Source: Rhodococcus sp. 1168 (GTDB taxonomy: Bacteria; Actinomycetota; Actinomycetes; Mycobacteriales; Mycobacteriaceae). Taken from it: 64,000 nucleotides of DNA. Position numbers and translations under genes: made by a program. Under the pieces are notes generated by a model. It made no database searches and was not told where the DNA came from. It was given only the letters and a program-made list of their open reading frames with translations. Shown piece by piece: positions 45,125-54,993 of the stretch (its first letter is position 1; each line of letters opens with the position of its first letter). The DNA lies in assembly GCF_002091955.1 (NCBI RefSeq), contig NZ_MKKY01000020.1:1-64000 (forward strand), in the 5' to 3' direction.

Positions 45125-45862
45125 CTAGGCGCCGGCTCCCACCGAATAGGCCGCGGCAGCGTCGCGGACATCACGGAGATAGACACCCGACTGGTTGTAC
45201 GCCATCAGGGCCCGCTCCCACCCTTCCGCGGTGCGCAAGTCGCCCCCGCGCGCACACAAGTACCGGGCTGCAGTAAGGGACGCGTCGTCCAGGTTGTCCG
45301 GATTGGGGACACCGTCGCCGTTGGCGTCGACACCCCATTTCTTCCATGTCTCGGGAATGAACTGCATCGGTCCCATCGCGCGGTCGTGAATGTCGTCGCC
45401 GTCGAGGGCTCCGCGATCGGTATCCGGGATCTCGGCGATGCCGGGAGCCCCGTCGAGCGGAATTCCGCGAATGGTCGGCGCAACGGTGCCATCCTGCGCG
45501 ACAGCAGAGCCTTGGTAGGTACCGTGGCGGCTCTCGATGAATCCGATGCCCGCGAGAGTGGTCCAGGCGATCCCGCAGTCCGGCGCCGTGGCGGACATGA
45601 CCGCGGCGGCGTGCGCGTACGCCGCGAGCGCCGGTTCGGAAATGCTCAGCGCATCCGATTGCGGGGCAGCCCACGCGAGCAGTAGATCTGCGGTGCGTCC
45701 GGGAGCATTGAAATCGATGTCCGGGACGGGAGCGCCTGGGCCGGGAGGTATGCCCTCGGGAATGACTCGCGGGGGTTCGGAGGAACCGCATGCGCTGGCC
45801 ATGATCGTCACTGCCAAAGCTGTGGACAGCAAGATCGCGGCTCGGCGGGGTCGATGGGTCAC
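45125..45862 (-). CDS. lpqU: Lytic murein transglycosylase lipoprotein, LpqU-like
   Basis: A 245-aa exported protein with an SLT/MltB-type lysozyme-like fold. The signal peptide ends in lipobox MASAC (Cys about residue 25). The catalytic-Glu region is GIGFIESRHGTY (about residue 110), and DRAMGPMQFIPETWKKWGVDANGDG and LMAYNQSGVYLRDV follow. GTG 45862 is preferred, with AGGATGGG upstream, over an ATG at 45880 lying just inside the IdeR-like box. It cleaves peptidoglycan glycan strands. Same place as Rv1022 next to eno. Confidence 0.88.
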   Translation of the reverse strand: MTHRPRRAAILLSTALAVTIMASACGSSEPPRVIPEGIPPGPGAPVPDIDFNAPGRTADLLLAWAAPQSDALSISEPALAAYAHAAAVMSATAPDCGIAWTTLAGIGFIESRHGTYQGSAVAQDGTVAPTIRGIPLDGAPGIAEIPDTDRGALDGDDIHDRAMGPMQFIPETWKKWGVDANGDGVPNPDNLDDASLTAARYLCARGGDLRTAEGWERALMAYNQSGVYLRDVRDAAAAYSVGAGA

Positions 45863-45881
45863 ACCACCCATCCTGCACATC

Positions 45882-45900
45882 AAAGGTAATAGAAACCTAA
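45882..45900. promoter_or_regulatory. IdeR/DtxR-like box near the lpqU start
   Basis: AAAGGTAATAGAAACCTAA has AGGT and ACCT half-sites at the exact 7-base spacing of the TTAGGTTAGGCTAACCTAA consensus, with 12 of 19 matches. It lies 20 bases upstream of the preferred lpqU start and 143 bases before efeU, so it could act on either. Confidence 0.45.
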
Positions 45901-45975
45901 AGCTCTATGTAAGAGCTCGTTTGTGGTGTTTTTGCTCTGGCTATCTGGGTGTATGTTCCTGTAATAGTCAACAGA

Positions 45976-45994
45976 TGAGGGTCGCCTACCCTAC
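45976..45994. promoter_or_regulatory. IdeR/DtxR-like iron box upstream of efeU
   Basis: TGAGGGTCGCCTACCCTAC matches the DtxR/IdeR consensus at 13 of 19 positions with correct dyad spacing. It lies 49 bases before the efeU GTG. Iron repression of efeUOB is expected for this family. Confidence 0.6.
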
Positions 45995-46042
45995 AGAAGG
46001 GAAGGCGTACCGAACTCAGTGCCATTCCAGGGAAGGTCACCC

Positions 46043-46933
46043 GTGTCCGTACTCGCTGCCGCCGGAACTGCGCCATCGATCGCAACCCAGATGTTCGGCA
46101 GTGGACTGATCGGACTCCGTGAAGGGCTCGAAACCGGCATAGTCGTGATGATCCTCGTGGCATTCCTCGTCAAAGCCGATCGCCGCGATGCACTCAAATG
46201 GGTATGGCTCGGAGTCGGCGCTGCCGTCGCCATGGTCGCGGTCGTATTCTTCGTCATTCACTACGGTACGTCGACGGTCACCGGTCTCACCGCCGAGATC
46301 ATCGCCGGGTTCGCATCCCTCGTCGCCGTCGCCATTGTCACCGCCATGGTCCTGTGGATGCGCACAGCGGCCAAGGACATCTCCGGTGAACTGAAGGGCG
46401 GAATGGAACGTGCACTGACCGTCGGTCCGATTGCGGTTCTGACACTGGCCTTCTTCGCGGTCGGGCGTGAAGGAATCGAAACCGCGCTTCTCATGGTCGG
46501 TTACGCAGAGAACGCCAACGGCAGCCTGTGGCCGTTGCTCGGTCTTCTCGTGGGCATCGTAGTCGCGGCCATCCTGACGATATTCCTGTACTTCGGTGCG
46601 ATTCGCATCAACTTCGCCGTGTTCTTCAAATACACCGGCATCTTCCTCATCGTCGTCGCCGCCGGAATCCTCGCCTACGGCATACGCGCCCTACAGATCG
46701 GCGGAGTGCTCCCCGGCGGATCTTCGGTGGCGTTCGACATCACAGCGCTTTACGACGCCTCGAGCTGGTACGGCACCGTGCTCGCGGGCATCTTCAACTT
46801 CCGACCCGAGCCGACGGTCCTGCAGTCCGTCGGCTGGTTGGCATATCTCGTCATCGTCCTGTTTCTGTTTCTCCGGCCGGTTCGCGTCCCCGCGACACCA
46901 GAGCCTGTTCTCCACGCTTCCGAAAGGCACTGA
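46043..46933 (+). CDS. efeU: Iron permease EfeU (FTR1 family)
   Basis: A 296-aa membrane protein with seven hydrophobic helices. The two REXXE iron-binding motifs are present: GLREGLETG (about residue 25) and VGREGIETALL (about residue 145). GTG 46043 has AGGGAAGG six bases upstream. It transports ferric iron after ferrous iron oxidation, together with EfeO and EfeB from the same operon. IdeR-like boxes lie upstream. Confidence 0.95.
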   Translation: MSVLAAAGTAPSIATQMFGSGLIGLREGLETGIVVMILVAFLVKADRRDALKWVWLGVGAAVAMVAVVFFVIHYGTSTVTGLTAEIIAGFASLVAVAIVTAMVLWMRTAAKDISGELKGGMERALTVGPIAVLTLAFFAVGREGIETALLMVGYAENANGSLWPLLGLLVGIVVAAILTIFLYFGAIRINFAVFFKYTGIFLIVVAAGILAYGIRALQIGGVLPGGSSVAFDITALYDASSWYGTVLAGIFNFRPEPTVLQSVGWLAYLVIVLFLFLRPVRVPATPEPVLHASERH

Positions 46934-46938
46934 AGAAA

Positions 46939-48078
46939 ATGCGTCGTACCACCTACGCTCTGGCAGCGGTTGCGGTTCTTCCGCTGGCTCTGGCCGGTTG
47001 TACCGAAAAGTCGTCCTCCGAGACGAGTGCCGGGGACATCACGGTCACCGCGACCGACAACGGCTGTGACATCAGCGCCTCCGAGGGCGCCACTGGAAAC
47101 TCCACCTTCCAGATCACCAACAACGGCAGCAAGGTCACCGAGTTCTATGTCTACGGCGAAGGCGATCGAGTTATGGGTGAGGTCGAGAACATCGGCCCCG
47201 GCCTGACGCGCCAGCTCATCGTTGCGCTGCCCGACCCCGGCACATACCAAACTGCTTGCAAGGCAGGCATGGTGGGCGACGGCATCCGCACAGACTTCCT
47301 CGTCAGCGGCGACGCCGTCCGCCAGGCCGACGAAGGTGGTCTGCTTGCCGAAGCCGCATCCGGCTACAAGCGCTACGTCCTCAGCCAGATCGATGCTTTA
47401 CAGGAGACGACGGCTAGCTTCGTGGCAGCTGTCAAGGCCGGCGATGTCGAGGGCGCCAAGGCTCAATTCCCCATCGCGCGTAGCTATTACGAGCGTATCG
47501 AGCCCGTCGCCGAGAGCTTCCCCGACGAGCTCGACCCCCGCATCGACCTCCGCGAGCCCGACGTAGAGCCAAGCGCGGAGTGGACCGGCTTCCACCGCAT
47601 CGAAAAAGATCTCTGGGCACAGGGGTTGCAGCCGGACACTAACGCGATGGCCGATCAGCTTCAGGCCAACATCGACGAACTCGCCGAGAAGGTCAGGGCC
47701 GACGACTTCACCGTCGACCCGATCCAGGTCGCCGGTGGCGCGCAGGGTCTGCTCGACGAGGTCGCCAAGACCAAGATCAGCGGCGAAGAAGACTTCTTCT
47801 CGCACACCGACCTCTGGGACTTCCAGGCCAACGTCGACGGCGCGCAGGCTGCGATCGCCGCAGTGCGTCCGATCATCGACGAGCGTCGACCCGAACTCGG
47901 AACATCGATCGACACTCGCTTCGCCGCACTCGACGCCGAGCTCGCCAAGTACCGCGTCGGCGACGGCTTCGTGTTCTACGACACCGTGACCGAACCACAG
48001 CGCCAAGAACTTTCGAACAAGATCGACGCACTGTCCGCCGAAGTAAGTCAGGTACAGAGTGTCGTCGCAGGAGAGTAA
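46939..48078 (+). CDS. efeO: Iron uptake lipoprotein EfeO (cupredoxin-like plus M75/imelysin domain)
   Basis: A 379-aa protein. A signal peptide ends in lipobox LALAGC (Cys about residue 16), so it is membrane-anchored outside the cell. An N-terminal cupredoxin-like domain (about 30-120, DNGCDISASEG, then YQTACKAGM with the Cys ligand region) precedes the imelysin-type M75 domain with the HXXE motif in GFHRIEKDLW (about residue 215). It binds iron for EfeU. It starts five bases after the efeU stop and overlaps efeB by 20 bases. Confidence 0.94.
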   Translation: MRRTTYALAAVAVLPLALAGCTEKSSSETSAGDITVTATDNGCDISASEGATGNSTFQITNNGSKVTEFYVYGEGDRVMGEVENIGPGLTRQLIVALPDPGTYQTACKAGMVGDGIRTDFLVSGDAVRQADEGGLLAEAASGYKRYVLSQIDALQETTASFVAAVKAGDVEGAKAQFPIARSYYERIEPVAESFPDELDPRIDLREPDVEPSAEWTGFHRIEKDLWAQGLQPDTNAMADQLQANIDELAEKVRADDFTVDPIQVAGGAQGLLDEVAKTKISGEEDFFSHTDLWDFQANVDGAQAAIAAVRPIIDERRPELGTSIDTRFAALDAELAKYRVGDGFVFYDTVTEPQRQELSNKIDALSAEVSQVQSVVAGE

Positions 48079-49324
48079 GAGCACAGGTTCGTCCGCCTCC
48101 GGCTTCTCCCGACGGCGCCTCTTCGGTGCCGTCGGGGCGGGTGCCGCGCTGGTCGGAGTCGGAGCCATCGCAGGCAACGCAACAGCAGCCGGTTCCGAGT
48201 CCCCGACGTCCGACGTCGTCGAGTTCCGCGGTGACCATCAGGCAGGCATCGTCACGCCTGCACAGGACCGCATGCACTTCGTTTCCTTCGACATCACCAC
48301 CGACTCGCGCGAGGAGTTCGTCGCTCTGCTTCGCAAGTGGACCGATATGGCCGAGCGACTGACCAAGGGCGAAGAGACGTTCGAGGGCGGCGCCGTCGGG
48401 GCAGGCGAATACAAGCCGCCGTCCGACACCGGCGAAGCCCTTGGGCTCGCGGCCTCATCACTGACATTGACCATCGGATTCGGTCCGGGGTTGTTCGATC
48501 GGTTCGGTCTCGCGGACAAAAAGCCCGCGTCGTTGGCCGACCTCCAGCACTTCCCGGCCGATAACCTCGATCCTGCGCGATCGGGCGGCGACCTGTGCAT
48601 TCAGGCATGCGCCAACGATCCGCAGGTTGCCGTGCACGCCATTCGCAACTTGGCTCGCGTCGGATTCGGGACGGTGTCCGTCAAGTGGTCGCAACTCGGA
48701 TTCGGACGCACCTCTTCGACGTCGACAACTCAAGCCACACCTCGAAACCTGTTCGGCTTCAAGGACGGGACCGCCAATCTCAAGGCCGAGGATCCGCAGA
48801 TGCTGGACCAGAACGTCTGGGTCGATCCTGCCGACGACCAGGAGTGGATGGGTGGCGGCTCCTACCTCGTTGCACGAAGAATACGTATGCTCATCGAGTC
48901 CTGGGACCGCACGACGCTCAAAGAGCAAGAACGAGTCATCGGACGTAGCAAGGGAACCGGCGCTCCACTGGGCCTGACCGACGAATTCGATGCGCTCGAT
49001 CTCGATTCGAAGGGTCCGGACGGGCCCCTCATCGACGCCGACGCGCACGTCCGGTTGGCGTCCAAAGAAGAACTCGGTGGTATCCAGATCCTGCGGCGCG
49101 GTTACAACTTCACCGACGGCTCCGACGGTTTCGGGCACCTCGACGCCGGACTGTTCTTCATCGCTTACTGCCGTGATCCCTTGACCCAGTTCGTGCCGCT
49201 GCAACTCGCGCTGGCGCGAACGGACCTACTCAACGAGTACATCCAGCACGTCGGCTCCGCGGTGTTCGCGTGCCCACCGGGTCTCGGGGAATCGGAGTAC
49301 TGGGGTTCTACGCTGTTCGCATAA
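48059..49324 (+). CDS. efeB: EfeB DyP-type heme peroxidase, Tat-exported
   Basis: A 421-aa peroxidase. The twin-arginine signal FSRRRLFGAVGAGAALVGVGA (about residues 16-36) indicates folded export. The DyP signature GFKDGTAN (GXXDG) is present, with the proximal-heme region in the C-terminal half (LASKEELGGIQILRRGYNF, FIAYCRDP). It oxidises ferrous iron or handles heme outside the membrane for EfeUO. GTG 48059 lies inside the end of efeO, so translation is coupled. It is the last gene before an unusual repeat. Confidence 0.94.
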   Translation: MSSQESKSTGSSASGFSRRRLFGAVGAGAALVGVGAIAGNATAAGSESPTSDVVEFRGDHQAGIVTPAQDRMHFVSFDITTDSREEFVALLRKWTDMAERLTKGEETFEGGAVGAGEYKPPSDTGEALGLAASSLTLTIGFGPGLFDRFGLADKKPASLADLQHFPADNLDPARSGGDLCIQACANDPQVAVHAIRNLARVGFGTVSVKWSQLGFGRTSSTSTTQATPRNLFGFKDGTANLKAEDPQMLDQNVWVDPADDQEWMGGGSYLVARRIRMLIESWDRTTLKEQERVIGRSKGTGAPLGLTDEFDALDLDSKGPDGPLIDADAHVRLASKEELGGIQILRRGYNFTDGSDGFGHLDAGLFFIAYCRDPLTQFVPLQLALARTDLLNEYIQHVGSAVFACPPGLGESEYWGSTLFA

Positions 49325-49326
49325 TC

Positions 49327-49377
49327 GCTTGAATGGCGCATTCATACGATCAAATAGCTTGGATGCGCCATTCAAGC
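49327..49377. repeat. 15-base inverted repeat after efeB
   Basis: GCTTGAATGGCGCAT (49327-49341) and its exact reverse complement (49363-49377) flank a 21-base AT-rich loop. Each arm also holds a nested imperfect palindrome, TGAATG-GCG-CATTCA. It lies three bases past the efeB stop and before the convergent mazG stop, so it may terminate both. The nested symmetry suggests a dispersed intergenic repeat family. Confidence 0.7.
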
Positions 49378-49457
49378 TGGGGCGTGCGGGCAAGCTGGGG
49401 CGTGCGGGCAAGCTGGGGGCGGGCAAGCTGGGGCGTGCGGGCAAGCTGGGGGCGGGG
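49374..49457. repeat. GC-rich tandem repeat, five units
   Basis: Units of AAGCTGGGGCGTGCGGGC (18 bases; three copies) and AAGCTGGGGGCGGG-plus-one-base (15 bases; two copies) in the order 18-18-15-18-15. It starts inside the right arm of the preceding inverted repeat. All unit lengths are multiples of three, but neither strand has a convincing gene. G-rich runs could form G-quadruplex structures. Confidence 0.8.
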
Positions 49458-49462
49458 ACAAC

Positions 49463-50380
49463 TTACGCCCGCAGACCCCAGTTTTCGATCCACTCGATCG
49501 CGGAGATCCGCCCGGGAACCGCCCCGCGATCCTTGGCCGACACTTCGGCACAACGGATGCGCTCGGCGAACTCCAACACCCGACGGCGGAGCAGATCTTC
49601 CGCGCTCTCCCCCCCACTGCTGTGATCGAGGCCGATGTGCACTGTTCGCAGGTTGTCGGGCACCAGCTCGTCCGGCAGACCGGCCTTGGCTGCGCGCGCA
49701 ATGATCTTCTGCGTCAATGCAAGTGCGGGCTGCGCCATCGCGATGCCGTCGAGGCATGATCCGCGCGCCTTCTCTGCCGCCTTGCGTTCTTCCCACGCCC
49801 GTTCCTGCGTCGCGACGTCGATGGGTCCCGTCGATCCGTCAGTCAGGTGGGGTGTGCGGTGGGTCAGCTTCGCGACCAGACCGGCAGCGACATCGTCGAC
49901 GTCGAAGCCGCCGGGTTCTGCGTCCTGAGCGATCCTCGAATGAAACAAGACCTGCAGAAGGAGATCGCCCAGTTCTTCCTTCAGATCCACGAGGTTCCCA
50001 CTGTGTATCGCATCGAGTAACTCGTAGGTTTCTTCCAGAAGGTAGCCGCTCAACGAGGCATGCGTCTGTTGGGCTTCCCAGCCCCCGATCGATCGGAGTC
50101 GATCCATCAGAACGACCGCTGCGATGAGGTCGTCACCGGGCAGTTTCGGGGAGGCGATGACCCGGTCGCCGCGCCGAATACGCGCGAGGACTCGACCGTT
50201 GTGCGGGTCGGTACTGACGAGCACCCCTCCGGAGTTGTCGGAGCGTGCAGTTCCGGCGAACATCCATCGAATACTGACCGGCACTTCCTCGGTGAATTCG
50301 ACTACTCCACTGAGGAATTCGACGGCCTCTGCAGGGACTTGACCGGGCCGGGTCGGGTCGAGCAGCACTACCGTCATCAC
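49463..50380 (-). CDS. mazG: Nucleoside triphosphate pyrophosphohydrolase MazG
   Basis: A 305-aa protein. The MazG fold centres on [38 protein letters not shown] (about residues 113-150), with the EEXXE...EXXD metal motif. A second MazG-like segment follows near [19 protein letters not shown]. The long N-terminal extension (about 100 residues) is typical of mycobacterial MazG, which removes oxidised or non-canonical nucleotides. GTG 50380 or ATG 50377 both overlap the mfd stop. Confidence 0.92.
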   Translation of the reverse strand: MMTVVLLDPTRPGQVPAEAVEFLSGVVEFTEEVPVSIRWMFAGTARSDNSGGVLVSTDPHNGRVLARIRRGDRVIASPKLPGDDLIAAVVLMDRLRSIGGWEAQQTHASLSGYLLEETYELLDAIHSGNLVDLKEELGDLLLQVLFHSRIAQDAEPGGFDVDDVAAGLVAKLTHRTPHLTDGSTGPIDVATQERAWEERKAAEKARGSCLDGIAMAQPALALTQKIIARAAKAGLPDELVPDNLRTVHIGLDHSSGGESAEDLLRRRVLEFAERIRCAEVSAKDRGAVPGRISAIEWIENWGLRA

Positions 50381-53300
50381 ACCCCCACAGTGTGCTCCAA
50401 CAGAACCGATCGAGACGGCTTACTGTCGAGCGAGAGGATCAGGTCGGCAATGAACTGCACCAATTCGACGTCACGGACCCTGGCCGCTCCGACTCCCCCA
50501 CCCTCGACCCGCGGTAGCGGTAGCTGTACGACGCCGGTGGTCGCGCGGTACTGCGCGCTCGGGTAGAGACGTTTGAGCCGGATCTGCTTGGAATCGGGGA
50601 GATCCATCGGCGCCAACTTCACCTGCGTACCAGCGACATTGACGTCGGTCAGGTTGTATTCCTTGGCGATAAGCCGCAGCTTCGCGACGGAAACGAGCCT
50701 GCCGACTTCCTCGGGCAGCGGACCGTAGCGGTCCACCAACTCCTCGATGACGGCATAGATGCCTTCGGAATCCGTAGCAGCGGCCAACTTCCGGTAAGCC
50801 TCGAGGCGAAGCCGATCACTGGTGACGTAGTCCGGCGGAATGTTGGCGTCGACGGGCAGGTCGATCCGAACTTCCTTGGGGGCTTCGTCGGTGGTGATGG
50901 GCTTTCCGTCGGCAGCTGCCCGGTAGGCCTCGACAGCTTCACCGACCAATCGCACGTACAGGTCGAACCCGACACCTGCCACGTGGCCGGACTGTTCGGC
51001 ACCGAGAACGTTGCCGGCACCGCGAATTTCGAGATCCTTCATCGCCACGGCCATACCGGCACCGAGGTCGGAGTTCTGCGAGATGGTGGACAGACGGTCG
51101 TACGCAGTCTCGGTAAGCGGCTTCTCGGGCGGATACAGGAAGTACGCGTAGCCACGTTCGCGACTACGCCCGACCCGACCACGAAGCTGATGCAACTGCG
51201 AAAGGCCCAGCGAATCACTGCGTTCGACGATCAGAGTGTTCGCATTCGAGATATCGAGACCGGTTTCGATGATGGTGGTGCAGACGAGTACATCCGTTTC
51301 GCGTTCCCAGAACCCCTGTACGGTTCGCTCGAGCGTCTCCTCGTTCATCTGACCGTGCGCGGTGGACACCCGAGCTTCCGGTACGAGGTCACGAATCTTC
51401 TTCGCTGCCTTGTCGATCGAGCTGACTCGGTTGTGTACGAAGAAGACCTGCCCGTCACGGAGCAGTTCACGTCTGATGGCCGCAGCGACCTGCTTGTCGT
51501 TGTAGGCGCCCACATAGGTGAGCACCGGGTGACGCTCTTCCGGCGGAGTCAGAATCGTCGACATTTCACGAATGCCGGCAAGGCTCATCTCCAGAGTACG
51601 AGGAATCGGTGTCGCCGACATGGTCAGGACGTCCACGTGCGTACGCAAGGACTTGATGTGCTCTTTGTGTTCGACGCCGAATCGCTGTTCCTCGTCGACG
51701 ATGACCAACCCCAGGTCTTTCCACGCCACTCCAGTCTGCAGCAACCGGTGAGTACCGACGACGATATCGACCGTCCCGTCGGCGAGCCCTGCCATGACCA
51801 GCTTCGAGTCGGAACCGTGGGTGAAGCGAGAGAGCCCCTTGACCGTCACCGGGAAGGCCGCCATTCGCTCGGTGAAGGTCTGCAGATGCTGTTGTGCCAG
51901 CAAGGTCGTCGGCACGAGGATGGCGACCTGCTTACCGTCTTGAACGGCTTTGAAAGCGGCACGAACGGCAATCTCGGTCTTGCCGTAACCGACGTCACCG
52001 AGGATGACACGGTCCATCGGGACCGGCTTCTCCATGTCGGCCTTGACTTCGGTGATGGCCGTCATCTGGTCCATCGTCTCGGTGAACGCGAACGCGTCCT
52101 CCATTTCACGCTGCCATGGAGTATCGGGGCCGAAGGCGTGGCCGGGCGCCGCCTGACGCGCTGCATACAGCTGCACGAGCTCTCCGGCGATCTCCCGAAC
52201 AGCCTTGCGCGCCTTGCGTTTCGTGTTCGACCAGTCCGAACCACCGAGCTTGCTCAGCGACGGCATTTCCCCGCCGACATAGCGAGAGAGCTGATCCAGA
52301 GAATCCATCGGCACGAACAGTCGATCCCCCGGGTGTCCCCTCTTGCTGGGTGCATACTCCACGACGAGGTACTCGCGGCGAGCTCCACCGATGGTCCGCT
52401 CGACCATTTCGACGAACCGGCCGATACCGTGCTGATCGTGCACGACACTGTCGCCGGCCTTCAATGCAAGCGGATCGACCTGATTCCGCCTCTTGGCCGG
52501 TAGCTTTCGGCCCTCGGCGGCGGCAACGCGGTTGCCCGTCAGGTCGCTTTCGGTGACGATCACAAGGTTCGCGTCGGGCAGGATCAGTCCGGCATGGAGC
52601 GAGGCGCACAGGACGCTGACGACGTCGGGCAATGGCTCGGTGCCCGAATCAATTGCGACAGCGGGCACTTCGGCCTCGCCGAGCCGCTCGATGATGCGCG
52701 TTGCGGTTCCCGCGCCCGCGACGGCGATGACGGCGCGACCGCCGGTGGAGACATGCGCTCGGAGCATGGCGAAGAGTCCGGTGAGCAGCTCTTCCGAACC
52801 ACGGACCTCAGGGACGGTCTCGATCGCCAACTCGACCTCGGTCTCACTCCCCGAAGCCAGTGGGCTGATGGTCCACCACGGCCGCCCGAGCGCCTGCGCG
52901 GATTCGCGGATCTGGCGTAGCGAACGGTATGCGGACGCTCCGAGGTCGAGACTCGTCCCGCCCAGGCTGCTGGTGTCCACAGTCGCGGTGTCGAGAGGTG
53001 CCGCTCCACCCACGGACGCCGCCGTCCACGATGCCTCGAGGAACTCTTGCCCGGTACGAACCAAATCTGTTGCACGCGTCCGGATTCGCTCTGGATCGCA
53101 CAGCAGGACGTGTGCACCCTTCGGCAATACATCGGCCAGTAGCTCGAGTTCGCCAGGCTGCAGCAGCGGAAGCAGCGCTTCCATGCCTTCCACTGGTACC
53201 CCGGCAGACATCTTGTCCAACATCTCCACCAGTGCCGCATCGGCCTGATTGTCACCGGCGAGCACCGCCGCACGATCGCGGACGTCCTGAGTGAGAATCA

Positions 53301-54015
53301 GTTCACGGCAGGGCGGTGCGATGACCGACTCGATGACGACGTCGGGCAGGGAGCGCTGATCGGCAACGGAGAAAGCGCGGAGTTCGGTGACCTCGTCACC
53401 CCAGAACTCGACACGTACCGGATGATCGGCCGTCGGGGAGAAGATATCGAGGATGCCGCCACGGACGGCGAATTCGCCTCGTTTGCCGACCATGTCGACG
53501 CGCGTGTACGCCAACTCGACGAGTCGGTGGATCAGGCCGTCGAAGTCGATCTCGACGCCCACCTTCAATCCGATCGGCTCGATCTCGCCGAGCCCCGGGG
53601 CCATCGGCTGAACGAGCGATCGCACCGTGGTGACGATCACCTGGAGGGGTGGGCCGTAGTCCTGATCATCCGGCCGCGCGAGCCGCCGCAATACTTCGAG
53701 TCTCCGGCCGACGGTGTCTGCGCTAGGCGAGAGCCGCTCGTGCGGCAGGGTCTCCCACGACGGAAACTGCGCCACCGCGTCGCCGAACATCTGACCGAGT
53801 TCAGCGGTGAGATCGTCCGCTTCACGTCCCGTCGCGGTGACGACGAGCACCTGCGCCTGCTGCGCTATCGCGGCAGCGACGAAGGGGCGCGAGGAGTTCG
53901 GCGCGACGAGCGTGTACTCCGCAGTCCCGACAGCCTCGCTCACGGTCATCAAAGCGGAATCTGCCAGAGCGACGCGCGCGACGCCCGACAGGTGAAGCGA
54001 GGAATCGGAAGACAA
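50377..54015 (-). CDS. mfd: Transcription-repair coupling factor Mfd
   Basis: A 1212-aa DNA translocase. The UvrB-like N-terminal module ([26 protein letters not shown]), the RNA-polymerase-interacting domain ([17 protein letters not shown], about residue 535) and helicase motifs [22 protein letters not shown] and [13 protein letters not shown] follow. [15 protein letters not shown] and the TRCF C-terminal domain complete it. TTG 54015 is preferred to ATG 54078: AGGAG lies eight bases upstream and the protein then starts [17 protein letters not shown], as in relatives. It removes stalled RNA polymerase and recruits UvrA. Confidence 0.96.
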   Translation of the reverse strand: MSSDSSLHLSGVARVALADSALMTVSEAVGTAEYTLVAPNSSRPFVAAAIAQQAQVLVVTATGREADDLTAELGQMFGDAVAQFPSWETLPHERLSPSADTVGRRLEVLRRLARPDDQDYGPPLQVIVTTVRSLVQPMAPGLGEIEPIGLKVGVEIDFDGLIHRLVELAYTRVDMVGKRGEFAVRGGILDIFSPTADHPVRVEFWGDEVTELRAFSVADQRSLPDVVIESVIAPPCRELILTQDVRDRAAVLAGDNQADAALVEMLDKMSAGVPVEGMEALLPLLQPGELELLADVLPKGAHVLLCDPERIRTRATDLVRTGQEFLEASWTAASVGGAAPLDTATVDTSSLGGTSLDLGASAYRSLRQIRESAQALGRPWWTISPLASGSETEVELAIETVPEVRGSEELLTGLFAMLRAHVSTGGRAVIAVAGAGTATRIIERLGEAEVPAVAIDSGTEPLPDVVSVLCASLHAGLILPDANLVIVTESDLTGNRVAAAEGRKLPAKRRNQVDPLALKAGDSVVHDQHGIGRFVEMVERTIGGARREYLVVEYAPSKRGHPGDRLFVPMDSLDQLSRYVGGEMPSLSKLGGSDWSNTKRKARKAVREIAGELVQLYAARQAAPGHAFGPDTPWQREMEDAFAFTETMDQMTAITEVKADMEKPVPMDRVILGDVGYGKTEIAVRAAFKAVQDGKQVAILVPTTLLAQQHLQTFTERMAAFPVTVKGLSRFTHGSDSKLVMAGLADGTVDIVVGTHRLLQTGVAWKDLGLVIVDEEQRFGVEHKEHIKSLRTHVDVLTMSATPIPRTLEMSLAGIREMSTILTPPEERHPVLTYVGAYNDKQVAAAIRRELLRDGQVFFVHNRVSSIDKAAKKIRDLVPEARVSTAHGQMNEETLERTVQGFWERETDVLVCTTIIETGLDISNANTLIVERSDSLGLSQLHQLRGRVGRSRERGYAYFLYPPEKPLTETAYDRLSTISQNSDLGAGMAVAMKDLEIRGAGNVLGAEQSGHVAGVGFDLYVRLVGEAVEAYRAAADGKPITTDEAPKEVRIDLPVDANIPPDYVTSDRLRLEAYRKLAAATDSEGIYAVIEELVDRYGPLPEEVGRLVSVAKLRLIAKEYNLTDVNVAGTQVKLAPMDLPDSKQIRLKRLYPSAQYRATTGVVQLPLPRVEGGGVGAARVRDVELVQFIADLILSLDSKPSRSVLLEHTVGV

Positions 54016-54166
54016 CAGCAGGGCTCCTGAACGAAGGACGACACGAAGGCAGCCCGGTTCGAAGTGCACCAAGATCATGGCGAACGAACGAACCGGCGGT
54101 CGCGGCCAATTCTATGGGAGAACACCGACCCGGCGACGGCTGGGCGTGCCCACCGAGCCGTCGGAG

Positions 54167-54805
54167 CTAGTGCCGGATGACCCGTCGTGCCGCAAATTCG
54201 CGGAAGTAGTCGAGCTTGCCTGCCGTGACGAGCGAGGGAAGCAGGTAGTACCAGAGGCGCTCCATGCGCGAGGGCAACTCCTCGGTGGTCCCGGTAGCGA
54301 CGGCAACCATGTGCACACCGGTAAGAATCTCGAGAACGAGAGATCCGATGGTGTGCGGGTCCGCATCCGGATCGATATCGCCCTGCTTGATCGCCTTGGC
54401 TGCAAGCGCATCGAACGCGACGCTCCAACCGGCCATGACATTGCCCTGTGTACCTCTATAGTCACCGATCTGGTGGCTCAGACGCATCATCGCGGAGACC
54501 ATCGGGTCAGTGACCGACATGTCCACGACGATGTAGGAGATGCCGATGGCAGCTTCGAGAGCCGGGATACGGCCGTCGTTGAACTGCAGGCACGCGGCGG
54601 TGAGCCTGGCGTTGCCCTCGTCGATCACAGCCCGCGCGAGTTCTTCCTTCGACCCGAAGTGGAAGTAGAGAGCACCCTTGGTGACCTGTGATTGAGAGAT
54701 GATTTCGCTGAGACTCGCGTTCGCGTATCCGAGACGCAGAAACACGTTCGCTGCACCGGACAACACCGTGTCGCGAGTAATCTCAGCGCGGGCCTGTCTG
54801 ACCAT
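54167..54805 (-). CDS. TetR regulator of the gamma-butyrolactone-receptor type (ArpA/ScbR-like)
   Basis: A 212-aa protein. The HTH region (about residues 1-60) reads RDTVLSGAANVFLRLGYANASLSEI, then VTKGALYFHFGSKEELARAVID, close to Streptomyces A-factor/butyrolactone receptors. The C-terminal part (LWYYLLPSLVTAGKLDYFREFAARR) also fits. ATG 54805 gives the normal length. No butenolide synthase gene is in the window. It lies between mfd and the conserved second TetR gene, a position without an equivalent in the M. tuberculosis order, so it may be an insertion. Confidence 0.82.
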   Translation of the reverse strand: MVRQARAEITRDTVLSGAANVFLRLGYANASLSEIISQSQVTKGALYFHFGSKEELARAVIDEGNARLTAACLQFNDGRIPALEAAIGISYIVVDMSVTDPMVSAMMRLSHQIGDYRGTQGNVMAGWSVAFDALAAKAIKQGDIDPDADPHTIGSLVLEILTGVHMVAVATGTTEELPSRMERLWYYLLPSLVTAGKLDYFREFAARRVIRH

Positions 54806-54958
54806 TGGATCCGCCTTAGGAATACTGGGACTGCCATTGCGCAATGCTGCGAACGGTACCATCCAGTGGTTTTCTCGCCTCGGTCAACTTGCTAACGGTC
54901 TGAACAAATAAAACCAGCGCCTGTGACGTAACTCTCAGTGCTGCAAAATTGACCCTAC

Positions 54959-54974
54959 CCGCTCTTTCGAGCGG
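54959..54974 (-). terminator. Hairpin after the Rv1019-like TetR gene
   Basis: Read on the minus strand: CCGCTC-GAAA-GAGCGG (6-base stem, stable GAAA tetraloop), then GTAGGGTCAATTTT. It begins 19 bases after the TetR stop. The stem is short and the T-tract is delayed, so this is a moderate candidate. Confidence 0.45.
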
Positions 54975-54993
54975 TAGTGCGAAAATCGACCGC

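Noticed and set aside
49374-49457. Possible CRISPR array
   Set aside because: Units are contiguous with no spacers, only five copies, and no cas genes are in the window; it is a simple tandem repeat.
50983-52503. A 506-codon open frame antisense to mfd
   Set aside because: Shadow of the mfd coding sequence; rich in His/Arg/Asp with no recognisable domain or ribosome-binding site.
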